This document shows positions 43,040 to 53,142 of a stretch of DNA of 64,000 nucleotides, in pieces. The translations under genes were made by a program, and so were the position numbers. Source of the stretch: Pseudomonas sp. efr-133-TYG-5 (lineage in GTDB: Bacteria; Pseudomonadota; Gammaproteobacteria; Pseudomonadales; Pseudomonadaceae); assembly GCF_030209175.1 (NCBI RefSeq), contig NZ_JARVSM010000006.1, positions 1 to 64,000 on the forward strand, in the 5' to 3' direction. The notes under the pieces were generated by a model, which saw only the letters and a program-made list of their open reading frames with translations, searched no databases and was not told the origin of the DNA. Position 1 is the first letter of the stretch. Each line of letters begins with the position of its first letter.

Positions 43040-44478
43040 GCAGGGCGCTGCTGATCGCCGGCCTGGGCGTGCTGCTGTCGGCCTGTCAGATGGTCGGGCC
43101 GGACTATCACCTGCCGCCGGATGCGGCCATCCAGCGCCCGGATCTGCAGGGCGAGCTGGCGGTGGCCGGCAAACCGGTGGTGTCGGCGCCGGTGCCCGCC
43201 GATTGGTGGCGTCTGTATCAGGATCCACGCCTGGATCAACTGGTGCAGCAGGCCATGGCCTCCAACACCGATCTGCGGGTCGCGGCGGCGAACCTGGCGC
43301 GCGCTCGGGCGCAAGTCGAAGAAGCCGAAGCGGCGGGCGGCTGGAGTGCCGGGGTGAAGATGGGCGCCCAGCGTCTGCAGGAGTCCGGCCAGGCCTTCCT
43401 GCTGCCGGAGAAGGTGCCGGTTTCCAACGTCGCCGACATCGGCCTCAGCGCTTCCTATCAGTTCGACCTGTGGGGCACCCTGCAACGCGGCATCGAAGGG
43501 GCGAAGGCCAATGCCGATGCGACGCAGGCGGCTGCCGATACCGCGCGCATCACCCTGGTGGCGGACGTGGTGCGCGCCTACACCCAGGTCTGCGCGGCCA
43601 ACGAAGAACGCGAAATCGCCCAGCATTCGCTCGACCTGCAATCGCAGAGCACCACGTTGACCCAGCGTCTGCGTGACGCCGGGCGCGGCGATGAAACCCA
43701 GGTCACCCGCTCGCAGACCCAATTCAAATCCCTGCGTGCCGAGATGCCGCGCTATGAAGCGGCGCGGCAGGCCGGGCTGTACCGCCTGTCGATGCTGCTG
43801 GCCAAACCGGTCGAGCAACTGCCGGCCGGCACCGCAAGCTGCGCCGAACTGCCGAAAATCGCCCAATTGGTGCCTGTCGGCGACGGTGCCGCGTTGCTCA
43901 AGCGCCGCCCTGATATCCGCCAGGCCGAGCGGCATCTGGCGGCCGCCACGGCCGGCATCGGCGTCGCCACGGGCGAGCTGTACCCGAACATCGCCATCGG
44001 CGCGACCATCGGCACCGTCGGCATCATCGACGACCTCGGCGATCCGTCGACCAACCGCTGGGGCTTCGGCCCGTCGCTGACCTGGAAGGTACCGACCAAC
44101 GGCGCCCGGGCCCGCATCCGCGAAGCCGAAGCGACCACCCAGGGCGCGCTGGCGCGTTTCGATGGCGTGGTGCTCAACGCCATTCGCGAAACCCAGACCG
44201 GCCTGGCCCAGTACAGCGCATTGTTGCAGCGCCGCGATGCGCTGGCCGAAGCCGAGCAGTCGGCGAAACTGGCGGCGGAGCAGACTCACCGCTTCTTCCA
44301 GGCCGGTCGGGCGTCGTTCCTCGCTGATCTGCAGGCCACTCGCACCTACACCGATGTCACCGCGCAACTGGCCGCCGCCAACACCCAAGTGGCCATGAGC
44401 CAGATCGATTTGTTCCTTGCCCTCGGCGGCGGCTGGGAAAGCGGACGAACGCAAGCCTCGAGCGCCAGCAAACCCTGA
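43036..44478 (+). CDS. NodT-family outer-membrane efflux lipoprotein
   Basis: This 480-residue outer-membrane factor has the lipobox LLSACQMVGPDYHLPP (Cys about 17). Two OEP repeats and the C-terminal TRTYTDVTAQLAAANTQVAM are as expected. It is the exit channel of the FUSC pump and the last gene of this operon. Confidence 0.9.
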   Translation: MSRALLIAGLGVLLSACQMVGPDYHLPPDAAIQRPDLQGELAVAGKPVVSAPVPADWWRLYQDPRLDQLVQQAMASNTDLRVAAANLARARAQVEEAEAAGGWSAGVKMGAQRLQESGQAFLLPEKVPVSNVADIGLSASYQFDLWGTLQRGIEGAKANADATQAAADTARITLVADVVRAYTQVCAANEEREIAQHSLDLQSQSTTLTQRLRDAGRGDETQVTRSQTQFKSLRAEMPRYEAARQAGLYRLSMLLAKPVEQLPAGTASCAELPKIAQLVPVGDGAALLKRRPDIRQAERHLAAATAGIGVATGELYPNIAIGATIGTVGIIDDLGDPSTNRWGFGPSLTWKVPTNGARARIREAEATTQGALARFDGVVLNAIRETQTGLAQYSALLQRRDALAEAEQSAKLAAEQTHRFFQAGRASFLADLQATRTYTDVTAQLAAANTQVAMSQIDLFLALGGGWESGRTQASSASKP

Positions 44479-44570
44479 GGCCGTTGCTATGCTTTGAAGT
44501 GTTGGCGGGGCGCCCCGAGCAAAGCGCCCCGGCCACGCACATCGCTAGCGCTGGTCTAGGGGAAACAATA

Positions 44571-45206
44571 ATGAAAAACCCTTACGCTCTCGGCTTCTGG
44601 TGCGCCCTGGCAGCGCTGGTGCTGCTCTCGGCCACCTATTTCTACGGCATCATGCTGGCCCACCAGATCGACAAGGCGATGGTGTTCCTCGACAGCGCCA
44701 CCGCGCTGATCGCGGTGATGGCCATCGTGGTCGTGGCCTGGGCCTCGGTGCAGGTGCAGCGGGTCAAGAAGCGTCAGCTCGAACAGGGCAAGACCCTGGT
44801 GCTGATCTGGGACACCAAAGTCGCCCTGCGCCGGGTCGAAACCGTGTTCGACCGCTACTTCTGGGGCAGTTACTGGCAGCCCGGTCGAACCTTCGCCGAA
44901 GTCATGGGCGAGCTCACCGGCACGCCGCTGGAAAAAAGCCTCGAAGCCCTGAAAAAACAATGCCTGGAGCTCGACAAGCAGATTGCCGACGAAGGCTGGC
45001 ACTGGCTCAACAATGCGCGCGAGTTGTCCGACGTAGCCACGGCCATGGCCCGCGAACGCTATCAGCTGGATTTCTGCGATCCGCGCGCCGACGGCCCGGG
45101 CGGCGCGGTGATCGACCGCGACTTCGAAGTACTGGTGTATACCTGGACCGCACGCCTGAAAAGCTTCGATCATCAACTGGATGAGATTGAGGTTCAGTAT
45201 TCCTGA
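44571..45206 (+). CDS. Hypothetical membrane protein
   Basis: This 211-residue protein has two N-terminal helices (LGFWCALAALVLLSATYFYG; ALIAVMAIVVVAWASVQV) and a cytoplasmic helical domain of about 145 residues. ATG 44571 has a GGGG-type site (CTAGGGGAAACAATA). I do not recognise a family. It stands alone, 92 bases after the efflux operon, and is followed by a REPIN. Confidence 0.75.
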   Translation: MKNPYALGFWCALAALVLLSATYFYGIMLAHQIDKAMVFLDSATALIAVMAIVVVAWASVQVQRVKKRQLEQGKTLVLIWDTKVALRRVETVFDRYFWGSYWQPGRTFAEVMGELTGTPLEKSLEALKKQCLELDKQIADEGWHWLNNARELSDVATAMARERYQLDFCDPRADGPGGAVIDRDFEVLVYTWTARLKSFDHQLDEIEVQYS

Positions 45207-45221
45207 TCGTCTGCGACTGCT

Positions 45222-45322
45222 CTGGCCTTATCGCTGGCAAGCCAGCTTCCACCGTTTTGTGGTGTTCCAGGACTTTGTGAACAGCCACCAACCCCGTGGG
45301 AGCTGGCTTGCCAGCGCTGGCG
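45222..45322. repeat. REP doublet (REPIN) 4
   Basis: Inverted REP arms (TATCGCTGGCAAGCCAGCTT and GTGGGAGCTGGCTTGCCAGC) lie 16 bases after the stop of the hypothetical membrane protein. The remainder of the 316-base gap (to 45522) holds no recognised element besides presumed promoter sequence. Confidence 0.88.
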
Positions 45323-45522
45323 TCTGCAAAAACAGCGAAACTCTGATTGTCTGCTCATTGTCCACACTCCCCATAGACACTCTTTAACCTTTAAACATTG
45401 GGCCGCCAGGCGTCGCCAGTGCTAATCTGCAACGCTAATTTCAGCGGAGTCGAGCCGCAACCCGATCACGGGTTCAGGGAAGACGACCACATTTTCAGCC
45501 ACGGATATCGATCAGGTCATTC

Positions 45523-47034
45523 ATGAATAAATCAGCAGGCGTGCTTCTTGGAATTGTCGTGGCCATTGGCGCCATCAGCGTCGGTGGGGCCTGGTACACA
45601 GGCACCAAGATCGAAGGCGTACTCAACAACGCCGTCGTCGACGCCAACAAAGAGTTGCAGACCGCCATGGCCGGCTCCAACGGCACGGCGACGCTGGAAC
45701 TGGTGTCGCTGGAGCGCCACACCTTCAGCAGCACCGCGCACTATCGCCTCAAGGGCGAAGGCGAGATGTTCGGCGAGGCACCGGTCGAGCTGCTGTTCGT
45801 CGACCATATCGAACACGGCCCGTTGCCGTTTTCGCGCCTGGTATCGCTGAAATGGCTGCCGGTCATGGCCACCAGTAACTACGAGCTGGAAAAGACCCCG
45901 ACCACGGAAAAATGGTTCGCCGCGACCAAGGGCGCCGCACCGCTCAAAGGTGTGGTCAACATCGGTTACGACCAGTCGACCACCGGCAACCTCGAGCTGC
46001 TGCCGCTGGAAACCGCCCTGGACGACAAATCCAGCCTGAAGTTTTCCGGCCTGAACATGGACATCTCCGCCAGTGCCCAGGCGCAGAAGGTCAAGGCCAA
46101 CGGCTACATGGACAGCCTGCACCTGACCACCGTCGCCGAAGATCAGTCGCCGGTGCAGGTCGAGCTCAACGGCCTGACCCTGGCCAGCAACCTCGTCAAG
46201 AGCAGCTACGGCTACTACACCGGCGAAAACACCCTGGAACTGACCAGCAGCAAGACCACCTTCGGCGTGAAGCAGTCGGTGCTGGGCTTGAAAAAGTTCG
46301 AGATGAAGAACCAGACCGAAGAGACCGGCACCAACGCTTCCGGGCGTGCCGACTACTCGATCGGCGAGGTCACGCTGAACGACAAGAAGATCGGCTCTGC
46401 GCAAATGACCATGAGCCTGAAGAACCTCGACATCCCGTCGACCATGTCGCTGATGCAGATCTACCAGACCAAGCTGCAGCCCTACGAGAAGGCCGCGGCC
46501 GAAGCCACTGCCGCCGGTCTGCCGGCGCCGGAGCTGAACCTGAGCGAAGCCGAGTCGGCCCAGGTCAAGGCTGACCTGCAGAAACTGCTCGCCGCCGGTC
46601 CGCAAGTGGCGCTGGAAAACCTCTCGCTGAAAACCGCCAACGGCGAAAGCCGCGCCAACCTGGTGATTGACCTGACCAAACCGGCCTCGATGGACCTGCC
46701 GCCGGATCAGCTGGGCAAACAGCTGATCGCGTTGCTCGACCTGAATGTGCAAGTGTCCAAGCCGATGCTGATCGATCTGCTCAGCGTGCAGGCGCAGGTC
46801 GATGGCCAGACCGATGCCAAAGCCATTGTCGACCAGGCCAGCGCCACCGCCGACATGTTCGCCGGCATGGCCGTCGGCTCGCAGATGGCGACGCTGGACG
46901 GCACCAATGTGGTGACCAAACTGCATTACGCCGCCAATCAGGTGGAGTTCAACGGGCAGAAGATGACCGTCGAGCAGTTCGTCGGATTTCTGATGAGCAA
47001 GTTCGCTGGCGTCACCGTCAGCGAAGAGCAGTAA
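45523..47034 (+). CDS. YdgA/DUF945 family protein
   Basis: This 503-residue protein of the cell envelope has one N-terminal hydrophobic segment (VLLGIVVAIGAISVGGAWYT) followed by the long DUF945 region (GTATLELVSLERHTFSSTAH; SLKFSGLNMDISASAQAQKV). It probably faces the periplasm. Function not established for the family. A strong terminator follows. Confidence 0.82.
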   Translation: MNKSAGVLLGIVVAIGAISVGGAWYTGTKIEGVLNNAVVDANKELQTAMAGSNGTATLELVSLERHTFSSTAHYRLKGEGEMFGEAPVELLFVDHIEHGPLPFSRLVSLKWLPVMATSNYELEKTPTTEKWFAATKGAAPLKGVVNIGYDQSTTGNLELLPLETALDDKSSLKFSGLNMDISASAQAQKVKANGYMDSLHLTTVAEDQSPVQVELNGLTLASNLVKSSYGYYTGENTLELTSSKTTFGVKQSVLGLKKFEMKNQTEETGTNASGRADYSIGEVTLNDKKIGSAQMTMSLKNLDIPSTMSLMQIYQTKLQPYEKAAAEATAAGLPAPELNLSEAESAQVKADLQKLLAAGPQVALENLSLKTANGESRANLVIDLTKPASMDLPPDQLGKQLIALLDLNVQVSKPMLIDLLSVQAQVDGQTDAKAIVDQASATADMFAGMAVGSQMATLDGTNVVTKLHYAANQVEFNGQKMTVEQFVGFLMSKFAGVTVSEEQ

Positions 47035-47053
47035 CACCCTTACGCGACACCGC

Positions 47054-47092
47054 AACGCCCGGCCTCTGCGCTACGCAGACGCCGGGCGTTTT
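47054..47092 (+). terminator. Rho-independent terminator after the DUF945 gene
   Basis: AACGCCCGGC pairs with GCCGGGCGTT, with an inner CTGCG/CGCAG stem, and TTTT follows. It isolates the DUF945 gene from the pga operon. Confidence 0.82.
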
Positions 47093-47294
47093 GCTGTCTG
47101 GCATCCGCGTTTGCGCCCCGCGCCCGGGCATCTTCGTCACGAATCTGAACAAATATTGTGTTCTGAATATTGGTCTACGCTTGCGTGCAAGACTGCCTGA
47201 CTAAGCTTGGTTGAGTTTGTTTTCTGCTCGGCCACCGTTACGAATGGGCAAGGAGGGCATTGCGACCCGGCTGGCCATGTAAGGATGCTGACGA

Positions 47295-49775
47295 ATGCCG
47301 CGTATTGATGTTCCCGTATTACATCGTGGTTTACGCCCTTTGTTCCGAGTCGCGCTGTGCAGCCAGTTGCTCTGGCCGGTGCTGGCGTTCGCCGATACGG
47401 CGTACGATCAGATGGTGCTGGACGCACGGGCCGGGCACTACACGCCCGCGCTGACTGTGCTGCGCCAGGTGCCGCCGGGCCAGTCGACCACCGGCCAGGT
47501 CAGCGATCACCTGCAGATCGCCAGTTGGGCCGGGCTCGATGCCGAAGTGGTCAAGGTCTATGAAACCGAAGGCCGCGACCGCGTTCTGCCGATCCAGGCA
47601 CTGACCGCCACCGCCCGCGCCTACCGCAACCTCAAGCGCTGGGATCAGGCCACCCAGGTCTACAACAAGGCCCTGGCGCTGGAGCCGGACAACGCCGACC
47701 TGCAGCTCGGCCTCGCGCTGACCCAGGCTGACGCTGGCAAGCCGGATGAGGCCGTGACCCGCGCCAAGGCGCTGGTGGCCGCCAAACCCGCTGACCCTTC
47801 GCGCCGCCTCGCCCTGGGCTACGCCCTGACCCGCGCCGGCAAGCAGTACGACGCCCTGTTCGAATACGACCAGGCTTTCAGCCGCGCGGGCAGCAAGCCG
47901 GAAGTCGCCCGTGAATACATCGGCGCGCTGCAACGCGCGCGTCTGCCCGAGCCGGCCCTGCGCCTGGCCAATCAGCGCCCGGACCTGATCGACCCGGTGA
48001 CTCACCGCCGCCTCGAAGGCGATCTGGCCGCCGAGCGTGTACGCCTCGCCGAACTCGCCACCCGCAGCGAAAAAGAACGCTACGTGATCGCTGACCGGGC
48101 GCTGGCCGACTACGACAAACTGCTCGCTACCTGGACGCCGGACCCCACGGCCCATGACGACGTGACCCGCTGGCGCATCGACCGCATGGGCGCGCTCAAG
48201 GCGCGCGCACGGACCGCCGACGTCATCAGCGAATACCAGCAGCTGCAGGCCGAAGGCGTGAGTATTCCGACGTACGCCCTGCGCTGGGTGGCGTCAGCGT
48301 ATCTCGATCAGCGTCAGCCCGAAGTCGCCACCGAGCTCTATCGGCAGGTTCTCGCGGCCCCCGATGCCGATGTCGGCGACCGCCTGGAAGACACCACCGC
48401 CCTGTATTACTCGCTGCTCGAAAGCGACCGCGCCGAGGAGGCGCGCAAGGTTGCTGAAGAGGCAGCCAAGTCCCAGCGGCCGCGGATCGAACTCAAGGGC
48501 CTGCCGATCGGCAATCCCAACGATGAATGGATGGACGCCCAGCAACTCGCGGCGCAGGCCGGCACCTACGGTTCCGACTTGCCCCACGGCGAAGAACGCC
48601 TGCAGGCCCTGGTCGATCAGGCGCCCGGCAACGTCGGTCTGCGCCTGGCCCAGGCGGATTTGTACCTGGCCCGCAACTGGCCGCGCCGCGCGGAAAACCA
48701 GCTCAAGGAAACCGAGAGCATGGTGCCGCGCGACATGGGTCTGGAAATCGCCCAGGCCCGTACCGCCATGGAGCTGCAGGAATGGCGGCAGATGGATGCC
48801 CTGACCGACGACGTGGTGGCACGCTTCCCGGACAATCGGCAGGTGCAGCGTCTGGCCCGCGAGCGCGAAGTGCATGACATGGCCGAATTGCGCGTCGAAG
48901 CCTACGGCGGCAAGGCCAATGGCGGCGGCAGTGGCGGGGCCGGCGCGGTCAGCGGCAGCCGGGATTTCGGTATCCAGAGCACCCTCTACAGCCCGCCGAT
49001 CAATGAAGACTGGCGGCTCTTCGCCGGGGTCGGTTATGCCACCGGCGATTTTGCCGAAGGCACCGGCAACCATCGCTTCCAGCGTGTCGGCCTGGAACGT
49101 CGCACCCGCGACATGACCCTGGAGGCCGAAGTCTCCAACCACTCCTACGGTTATGGCGACAAGCAAGGGGCGCGGCTGGCCATCGCCCGCGACATCGACG
49201 ACCACTGGCAGTACGGCGGCAGCCTCGAGTACCTGTCGGCCGAGACGCCCCTGCGCGCGCTCAACAGTGACATCAAGGCCAACGGCGGCAGCGGTTTCAT
49301 CCGCTGGCGCGCCAATGAAAGCCGCGAGTGGAAACTGGCCGTCAGCCCGTCGCATTTCAGCGACGGCAACAATCGCGTCGAGGCGTTGCTCACCGGGCGC
49401 GAGGGCATCTACAGCGCCCCGAACGTGCAGGTCGACGCCGGTCTCGAAGTCGGCACCAGTCACAACTCCAAGTCCGATGACGTGCCGTACTTCAACCCCA
49501 AGTCCGACTTCAGCGTCCTGCCGCTGGTCAACGTCAACCATGTGCTCTACCACCGCTACGAAACCTCCTGGAGCCAACAGTTCCAGGCGGGCGCGGGTAC
49601 GTACAGCCAGCGTGATCACGGCACCGGCGGCCTGTTTCTGCTCGGTTACGGCCAACGTTATGCGTGGAACGACGTGTTCGAGGTCGGCGGCCTGTTGAGC
49701 GCGATCAACCGGCCCTTTGACGGCGACCGGGAAACCGATCTGCGCCTGATCGTCGACCTCACTTTCCGCTTCTAG
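47295..49775 (+). CDS. pgaA: Poly-beta-1,6-GlcNAc outer-membrane porin
   Basis: This outer-membrane exporter of PNAG has 826 residues. A signal peptide (residues 1-33, ending LAFA) is followed by TPR-type helical repeats (about 40-510; RAYRNLKRWDQATQVYNKAL) and a C-terminal beta-barrel of about 300 residues ending in the typical VDLTFRF. ATG 47295 has an AAGGA site. It is the first gene of pgaABCD. Confidence 0.92.
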   Translation: MPRIDVPVLHRGLRPLFRVALCSQLLWPVLAFADTAYDQMVLDARAGHYTPALTVLRQVPPGQSTTGQVSDHLQIASWAGLDAEVVKVYETEGRDRVLPIQALTATARAYRNLKRWDQATQVYNKALALEPDNADLQLGLALTQADAGKPDEAVTRAKALVAAKPADPSRRLALGYALTRAGKQYDALFEYDQAFSRAGSKPEVAREYIGALQRARLPEPALRLANQRPDLIDPVTHRRLEGDLAAERVRLAELATRSEKERYVIADRALADYDKLLATWTPDPTAHDDVTRWRIDRMGALKARARTADVISEYQQLQAEGVSIPTYALRWVASAYLDQRQPEVATELYRQVLAAPDADVGDRLEDTTALYYSLLESDRAEEARKVAEEAAKSQRPRIELKGLPIGNPNDEWMDAQQLAAQAGTYGSDLPHGEERLQALVDQAPGNVGLRLAQADLYLARNWPRRAENQLKETESMVPRDMGLEIAQARTAMELQEWRQMDALTDDVVARFPDNRQVQRLAREREVHDMAELRVEAYGGKANGGGSGGAGAVSGSRDFGIQSTLYSPPINEDWRLFAGVGYATGDFAEGTGNHRFQRVGLERRTRDMTLEAEVSNHSYGYGDKQGARLAIARDIDDHWQYGGSLEYLSAETPLRALNSDIKANGGSGFIRWRANESREWKLAVSPSHFSDGNNRVEALLTGREGIYSAPNVQVDAGLEVGTSHNSKSDDVPYFNPKSDFSVLPLVNVNHVLYHRYETSWSQQFQAGAGTYSQRDHGTGGLFLLGYGQRYAWNDVFEVGGLLSAINRPFDGDRETDLRLIVDLTFRF

Positions 49776-49787
49776 AAGAGTTTGAAG

Positions 49788-51785
49788 ATGCCTTTGATTT
49801 CGCGTTTCATCCTTCTGCTGGGAGTGCTGCTGGTCAGCGCCTGCGCCCAGCAAGCCCCGGCCTTCACGCCGCCGTCCAAGCGGCCGCTGGCGGCCAACGA
49901 ACAACCGTGGCCGAAAAACCATGTGCTGGGCATTGCCTACCATGACGTCGAGGATCGCGATCCCGATCAGGCCGTGGTGGCGGTGCGCACCGAGCGCATG
50001 ATCGAACAGCTGGCGTGGCTGCGCGAGAACAACTACCGACCGGTCACGGTCGACCAGATCATGGCCGCGCGCAACGGCGGGCCGGAGTTGCCGCCGAAGG
50101 CCATCCTGCTCAGTTTCGACGACGGCTATGCGAGCTTTTATACCCGGGTAATGCCGGTGCTGCGTGCCTACAACTGGCATGCGCTGCTGGCGCCGGTCGG
50201 CACCTGGATCGACACGCCGCTCAATCAGCCGGTCGACTTCGCCGGCACGCCCCGCGCCCGTTCGGACTTCCTGACCTGGGATCAGGTGCGCGAGATCTCG
50301 CAGTCCGGGCTGGTGGAAATCGCCGCCCACACCGACGCCAGCCACAAGGGCATCCTCGCCAACCCGCAAGGCAACATGCAGCCGGCCGCCGCGACCCGGC
50401 GTTATGACCCGGTGAGCAAACGCTACGAATCGGAAGCAGAGTTCCAGGCGCGGATCCGCAGCGATGTGGTCGCGATCTCGGAAAAAATCCGCAAGGTCAC
50501 TGGCAAGAAGCCGCGGGTCTGGGTCTGGCCGTACGGTACGGCGGACGGTACATCGCTCACCGTGATCAGCGAGCAGGGCTACGAAATAGCCCTGACCCTC
50601 GACGACGGCCTCGATGCCCTCGACAACCTGATGAGCAGTCCGCGTTTCCTGGTCGCCTCAGATCCTGACGGCGAGCATTTCGCCAACAGCGTGGTCGGCG
50701 CGCAGTCGGATTTCGTCATGCGCGTGGTGCATGTCGACCTGGACAACGTCTACGACCCGGATCCGGCGCAACAGGAAATCAACCTTGGCAAACTGATCCA
50801 GCGCATGGCCGACATGGGCGCCAACACGGTGTTCCTGCAGGCCTTCGCCGATCCCAAGGGCGACGGCCTGGTGGACTCGCTGTACTTCCCCAACCGTCAC
50901 CTGCCGGTACGCGCCGACATCTTCGACCGCGTTGCCTGGCAGTTGCGTACTCGGGCGCACGTGAAGGTTTTCGCGTGGATGCCGGTGCTCAGTTTCGGTC
51001 TCGATGCGAAGCTGCCGCGGGTGACTCGCTGGGATCCGAAGACTGGCACCACTGCGGTCGATCCGGATCAGTATCAGCGCCTGTCGCCATTCGACCCGGA
51101 AGTACGGCGGATCATTGGCGAGATCTACGAAGACGTGGCGCGCCTGACGTCGGTCGACGGCATTCTCTACCACGATGATGCGCTGCTCTCCGACTTCGAG
51201 GACGCCAGCCCGGCGGCGCTCAAGGCCTACGCCGCCCACGGCCTGCCGGGCTCGATCGCCGCCCTGCGCGACGATCCGGCAACGCTGCAGCGCTGGACGC
51301 GTTTCAAGAGCCGATACCTGATCGACTTCACCCGCGAACTGACCGCCAAGGTCCGTGCGATCCGTGGCCCGCAGGTGCTGACCGCACGCAACATCTTCGC
51401 CGAGCCGGTGCTCAATCCTGAGAGCGAAACCTGGTTTGCGCAGAACCTCGACGACTTCCTCGTGACCTACGACTGGACCGCGCCGATGGCCATGCCGCTG
51501 ATGGAAAAACAGACCCACGCGCAATCCGGCCCGTGGCTCGAAGGACTGGTGGCGAAGATCAAGCAGCGCCCCGGCGCGCTGGATCGCACGGTGTTCGAGC
51601 TGCAGGCCCGCGACTGGACGAAAAAGGATCAGGCCGACATCGACGGTGCCCAACTGGCGGACTGGATGGGCCGCCTCAAGCGCCAGGGCGCAACAAGTTT
51701 CGGCTACTACCCGGACAACTTCCTCGACAACCTGCCGGACCTGAAAACCGTGCGGCCGGCGCTCTCCAATAAATGGAATCCATAA
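49788..51785 (+). CDS. pgaB: PNAG N-deacetylase/hydrolase lipoprotein
   Basis: This 665-residue lipoprotein (lipobox LLVSACAQQ) partially deacetylates PNAG in the periplasm. The deacetylase metal motif is in AILLSFDDGYASFYTRV, with EIAAHTDASHKG providing the His ligands. The C-terminal half (from about residue 320) is the glycoside-hydrolase-like domain with DGILYHDDALLSDFED. It starts 12 bases after pgaA. Confidence 0.93.
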   Translation: MPLISRFILLLGVLLVSACAQQAPAFTPPSKRPLAANEQPWPKNHVLGIAYHDVEDRDPDQAVVAVRTERMIEQLAWLRENNYRPVTVDQIMAARNGGPELPPKAILLSFDDGYASFYTRVMPVLRAYNWHALLAPVGTWIDTPLNQPVDFAGTPRARSDFLTWDQVREISQSGLVEIAAHTDASHKGILANPQGNMQPAAATRRYDPVSKRYESEAEFQARIRSDVVAISEKIRKVTGKKPRVWVWPYGTADGTSLTVISEQGYEIALTLDDGLDALDNLMSSPRFLVASDPDGEHFANSVVGAQSDFVMRVVHVDLDNVYDPDPAQQEINLGKLIQRMADMGANTVFLQAFADPKGDGLVDSLYFPNRHLPVRADIFDRVAWQLRTRAHVKVFAWMPVLSFGLDAKLPRVTRWDPKTGTTAVDPDQYQRLSPFDPEVRRIIGEIYEDVARLTSVDGILYHDDALLSDFEDASPAALKAYAAHGLPGSIAALRDDPATLQRWTRFKSRYLIDFTRELTAKVRAIRGPQVLTARNIFAEPVLNPESETWFAQNLDDFLVTYDWTAPMAMPLMEKQTHAQSGPWLEGLVAKIKQRPGALDRTVFELQARDWTKKDQADIDGAQLADWMGRLKRQGATSFGYYPDNFLDNLPDLKTVRPALSNKWNP

Positions 51786-51786
51786 C

Positions 51787-53142
51787 ATGCTGGATAGACT
51801 GTTAGCCCTGCTTGTTCTGGCGCTCGTCCTCGGCGTGCCGCTGGGGCTGATCTTCCTGGTCACCGGGCAGTTCCTGATGGACTTCGTGTTCTTCTACCCC
51901 CTGTTCATGTCCGGGTTGTGGATTTCCGGTGGCCTGTATTTCTGGCTGCACTGGGAACGCCACTGGCCATGGCAGGACGACACGCTGCCGCCGCCGCTGG
52001 CAGGCGAGCCGCTGATCTCGATCCTGATTCCTTGCTACAACGAAGGCGAAAACGCCGCCGACACTATCCACGCGGCGCTGGCCCAGCATTACCCGAACAT
52101 CGAAGTCATCGCGATCAACGACGGCTCCAAGGACAACACCGCCGAAGTGCTCGACCGCCTGGCCAAGGAAGACCCGCGCCTGCGCGTGCTGCACCTGGCG
52201 GAAAACCAGGGCAAGGCCGTGGCCCTGCGCATGGGGGCGATTGCCGCGCGCAGCGAATACCTGGTGTGCATCGACGGCGATGCGCTGCTGGCGCCGAACA
52301 CCGCCGCCTATCTGGTTGCACCGATGCTCGACAACGCGCGCCTCGGCGCGGTGACCGGCAACCCGCGGATCCGCACCCGTTCGACGCTGGTCGGGCGCGT
52401 CCAGGTTGGTGAGTTCTCGTCGATCATCGGCCTGATCAAGCGCACGCAGCGGGTGTTCGGGCGGATCTTCACCGTGTCCGGAGTGATCGTTGCGTTCCGC
52501 CGTACCGCGCTGAACCGGGTCGGCTACTGGAGCCCGGACATGATCACCGAAGACATCGATATCAGCTGGAAGCTGCAACTGGATCACTGGAGCATCTTCT
52601 ATGAGCCGCGCGCCCTGTGCTGGATCCTCATGCCGGAAACCCTCGCCGGGTTGTGGAAGCAGCGTCTGCGCTGGGCCCAGGGCGGCGCCGAAGTGCTGTT
52701 CAAGAACATTCGCGGCATCTGGCAGTACCGCCATCGCTACCTGTGGCCGCTGCTGTTCGAATACTGCCTGTCGACCGGCTGGGCGTTCACCTTCCTGCTC
52801 TCGGTGATTTTCTGGGGCGTCGGCAAGTTCGTGGTCATGCCCGAAGCCATCGCCGTCGATCACCTGATGCCGCCGGCGTTCACCGGCCTGCTGCTGGCCT
52901 TTGTCTGCCTGGTGCAGTTTGCGGTCAGCATCATCATCGACCGGCGCTACGAGCCGGGCCTGGGCCGCACCATGTTCTGGGTGGTCTGGTATCCGTTGGT
53001 GTTCTGGCTGATCAGCCTGCTGACCACGCTGGTCAGCTTCCCCAAGGTGTTGTTCGGCCAGCATCAGAAACGTGCACGTTGGGTCAGTCCTGACCGGGGC
53101 ATCAAGCCGATCGGCGACGACGAAGAGGAGGTTATCAAATGA
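51787..53142 (+). CDS. pgaC: PNAG synthase, GT2 glycosyltransferase
   Basis: This 451-residue inner-membrane processive glycosyltransferase has N-terminal helices followed by the GT2 domain (ILIPCYNEGENAADTIHAAL; INDGSKDNT; CIDGDALL; EDIDISWKL; QRLRWAQGG) and C-terminal helices. All catalytic motifs (DGS, DGD, ED, QxxRW) are present. It overlaps pgaD at ATGA. Confidence 0.94.
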   Translation: MLDRLLALLVLALVLGVPLGLIFLVTGQFLMDFVFFYPLFMSGLWISGGLYFWLHWERHWPWQDDTLPPPLAGEPLISILIPCYNEGENAADTIHAALAQHYPNIEVIAINDGSKDNTAEVLDRLAKEDPRLRVLHLAENQGKAVALRMGAIAARSEYLVCIDGDALLAPNTAAYLVAPMLDNARLGAVTGNPRIRTRSTLVGRVQVGEFSSIIGLIKRTQRVFGRIFTVSGVIVAFRRTALNRVGYWSPDMITEDIDISWKLQLDHWSIFYEPRALCWILMPETLAGLWKQRLRWAQGGAEVLFKNIRGIWQYRHRYLWPLLFEYCLSTGWAFTFLLSVIFWGVGKFVVMPEAIAVDHLMPPAFTGLLLAFVCLVQFAVSIIIDRRYEPGLGRTMFWVVWYPLVFWLISLLTTLVSFPKVLFGQHQKRARWVSPDRGIKPIGDDEEEVIK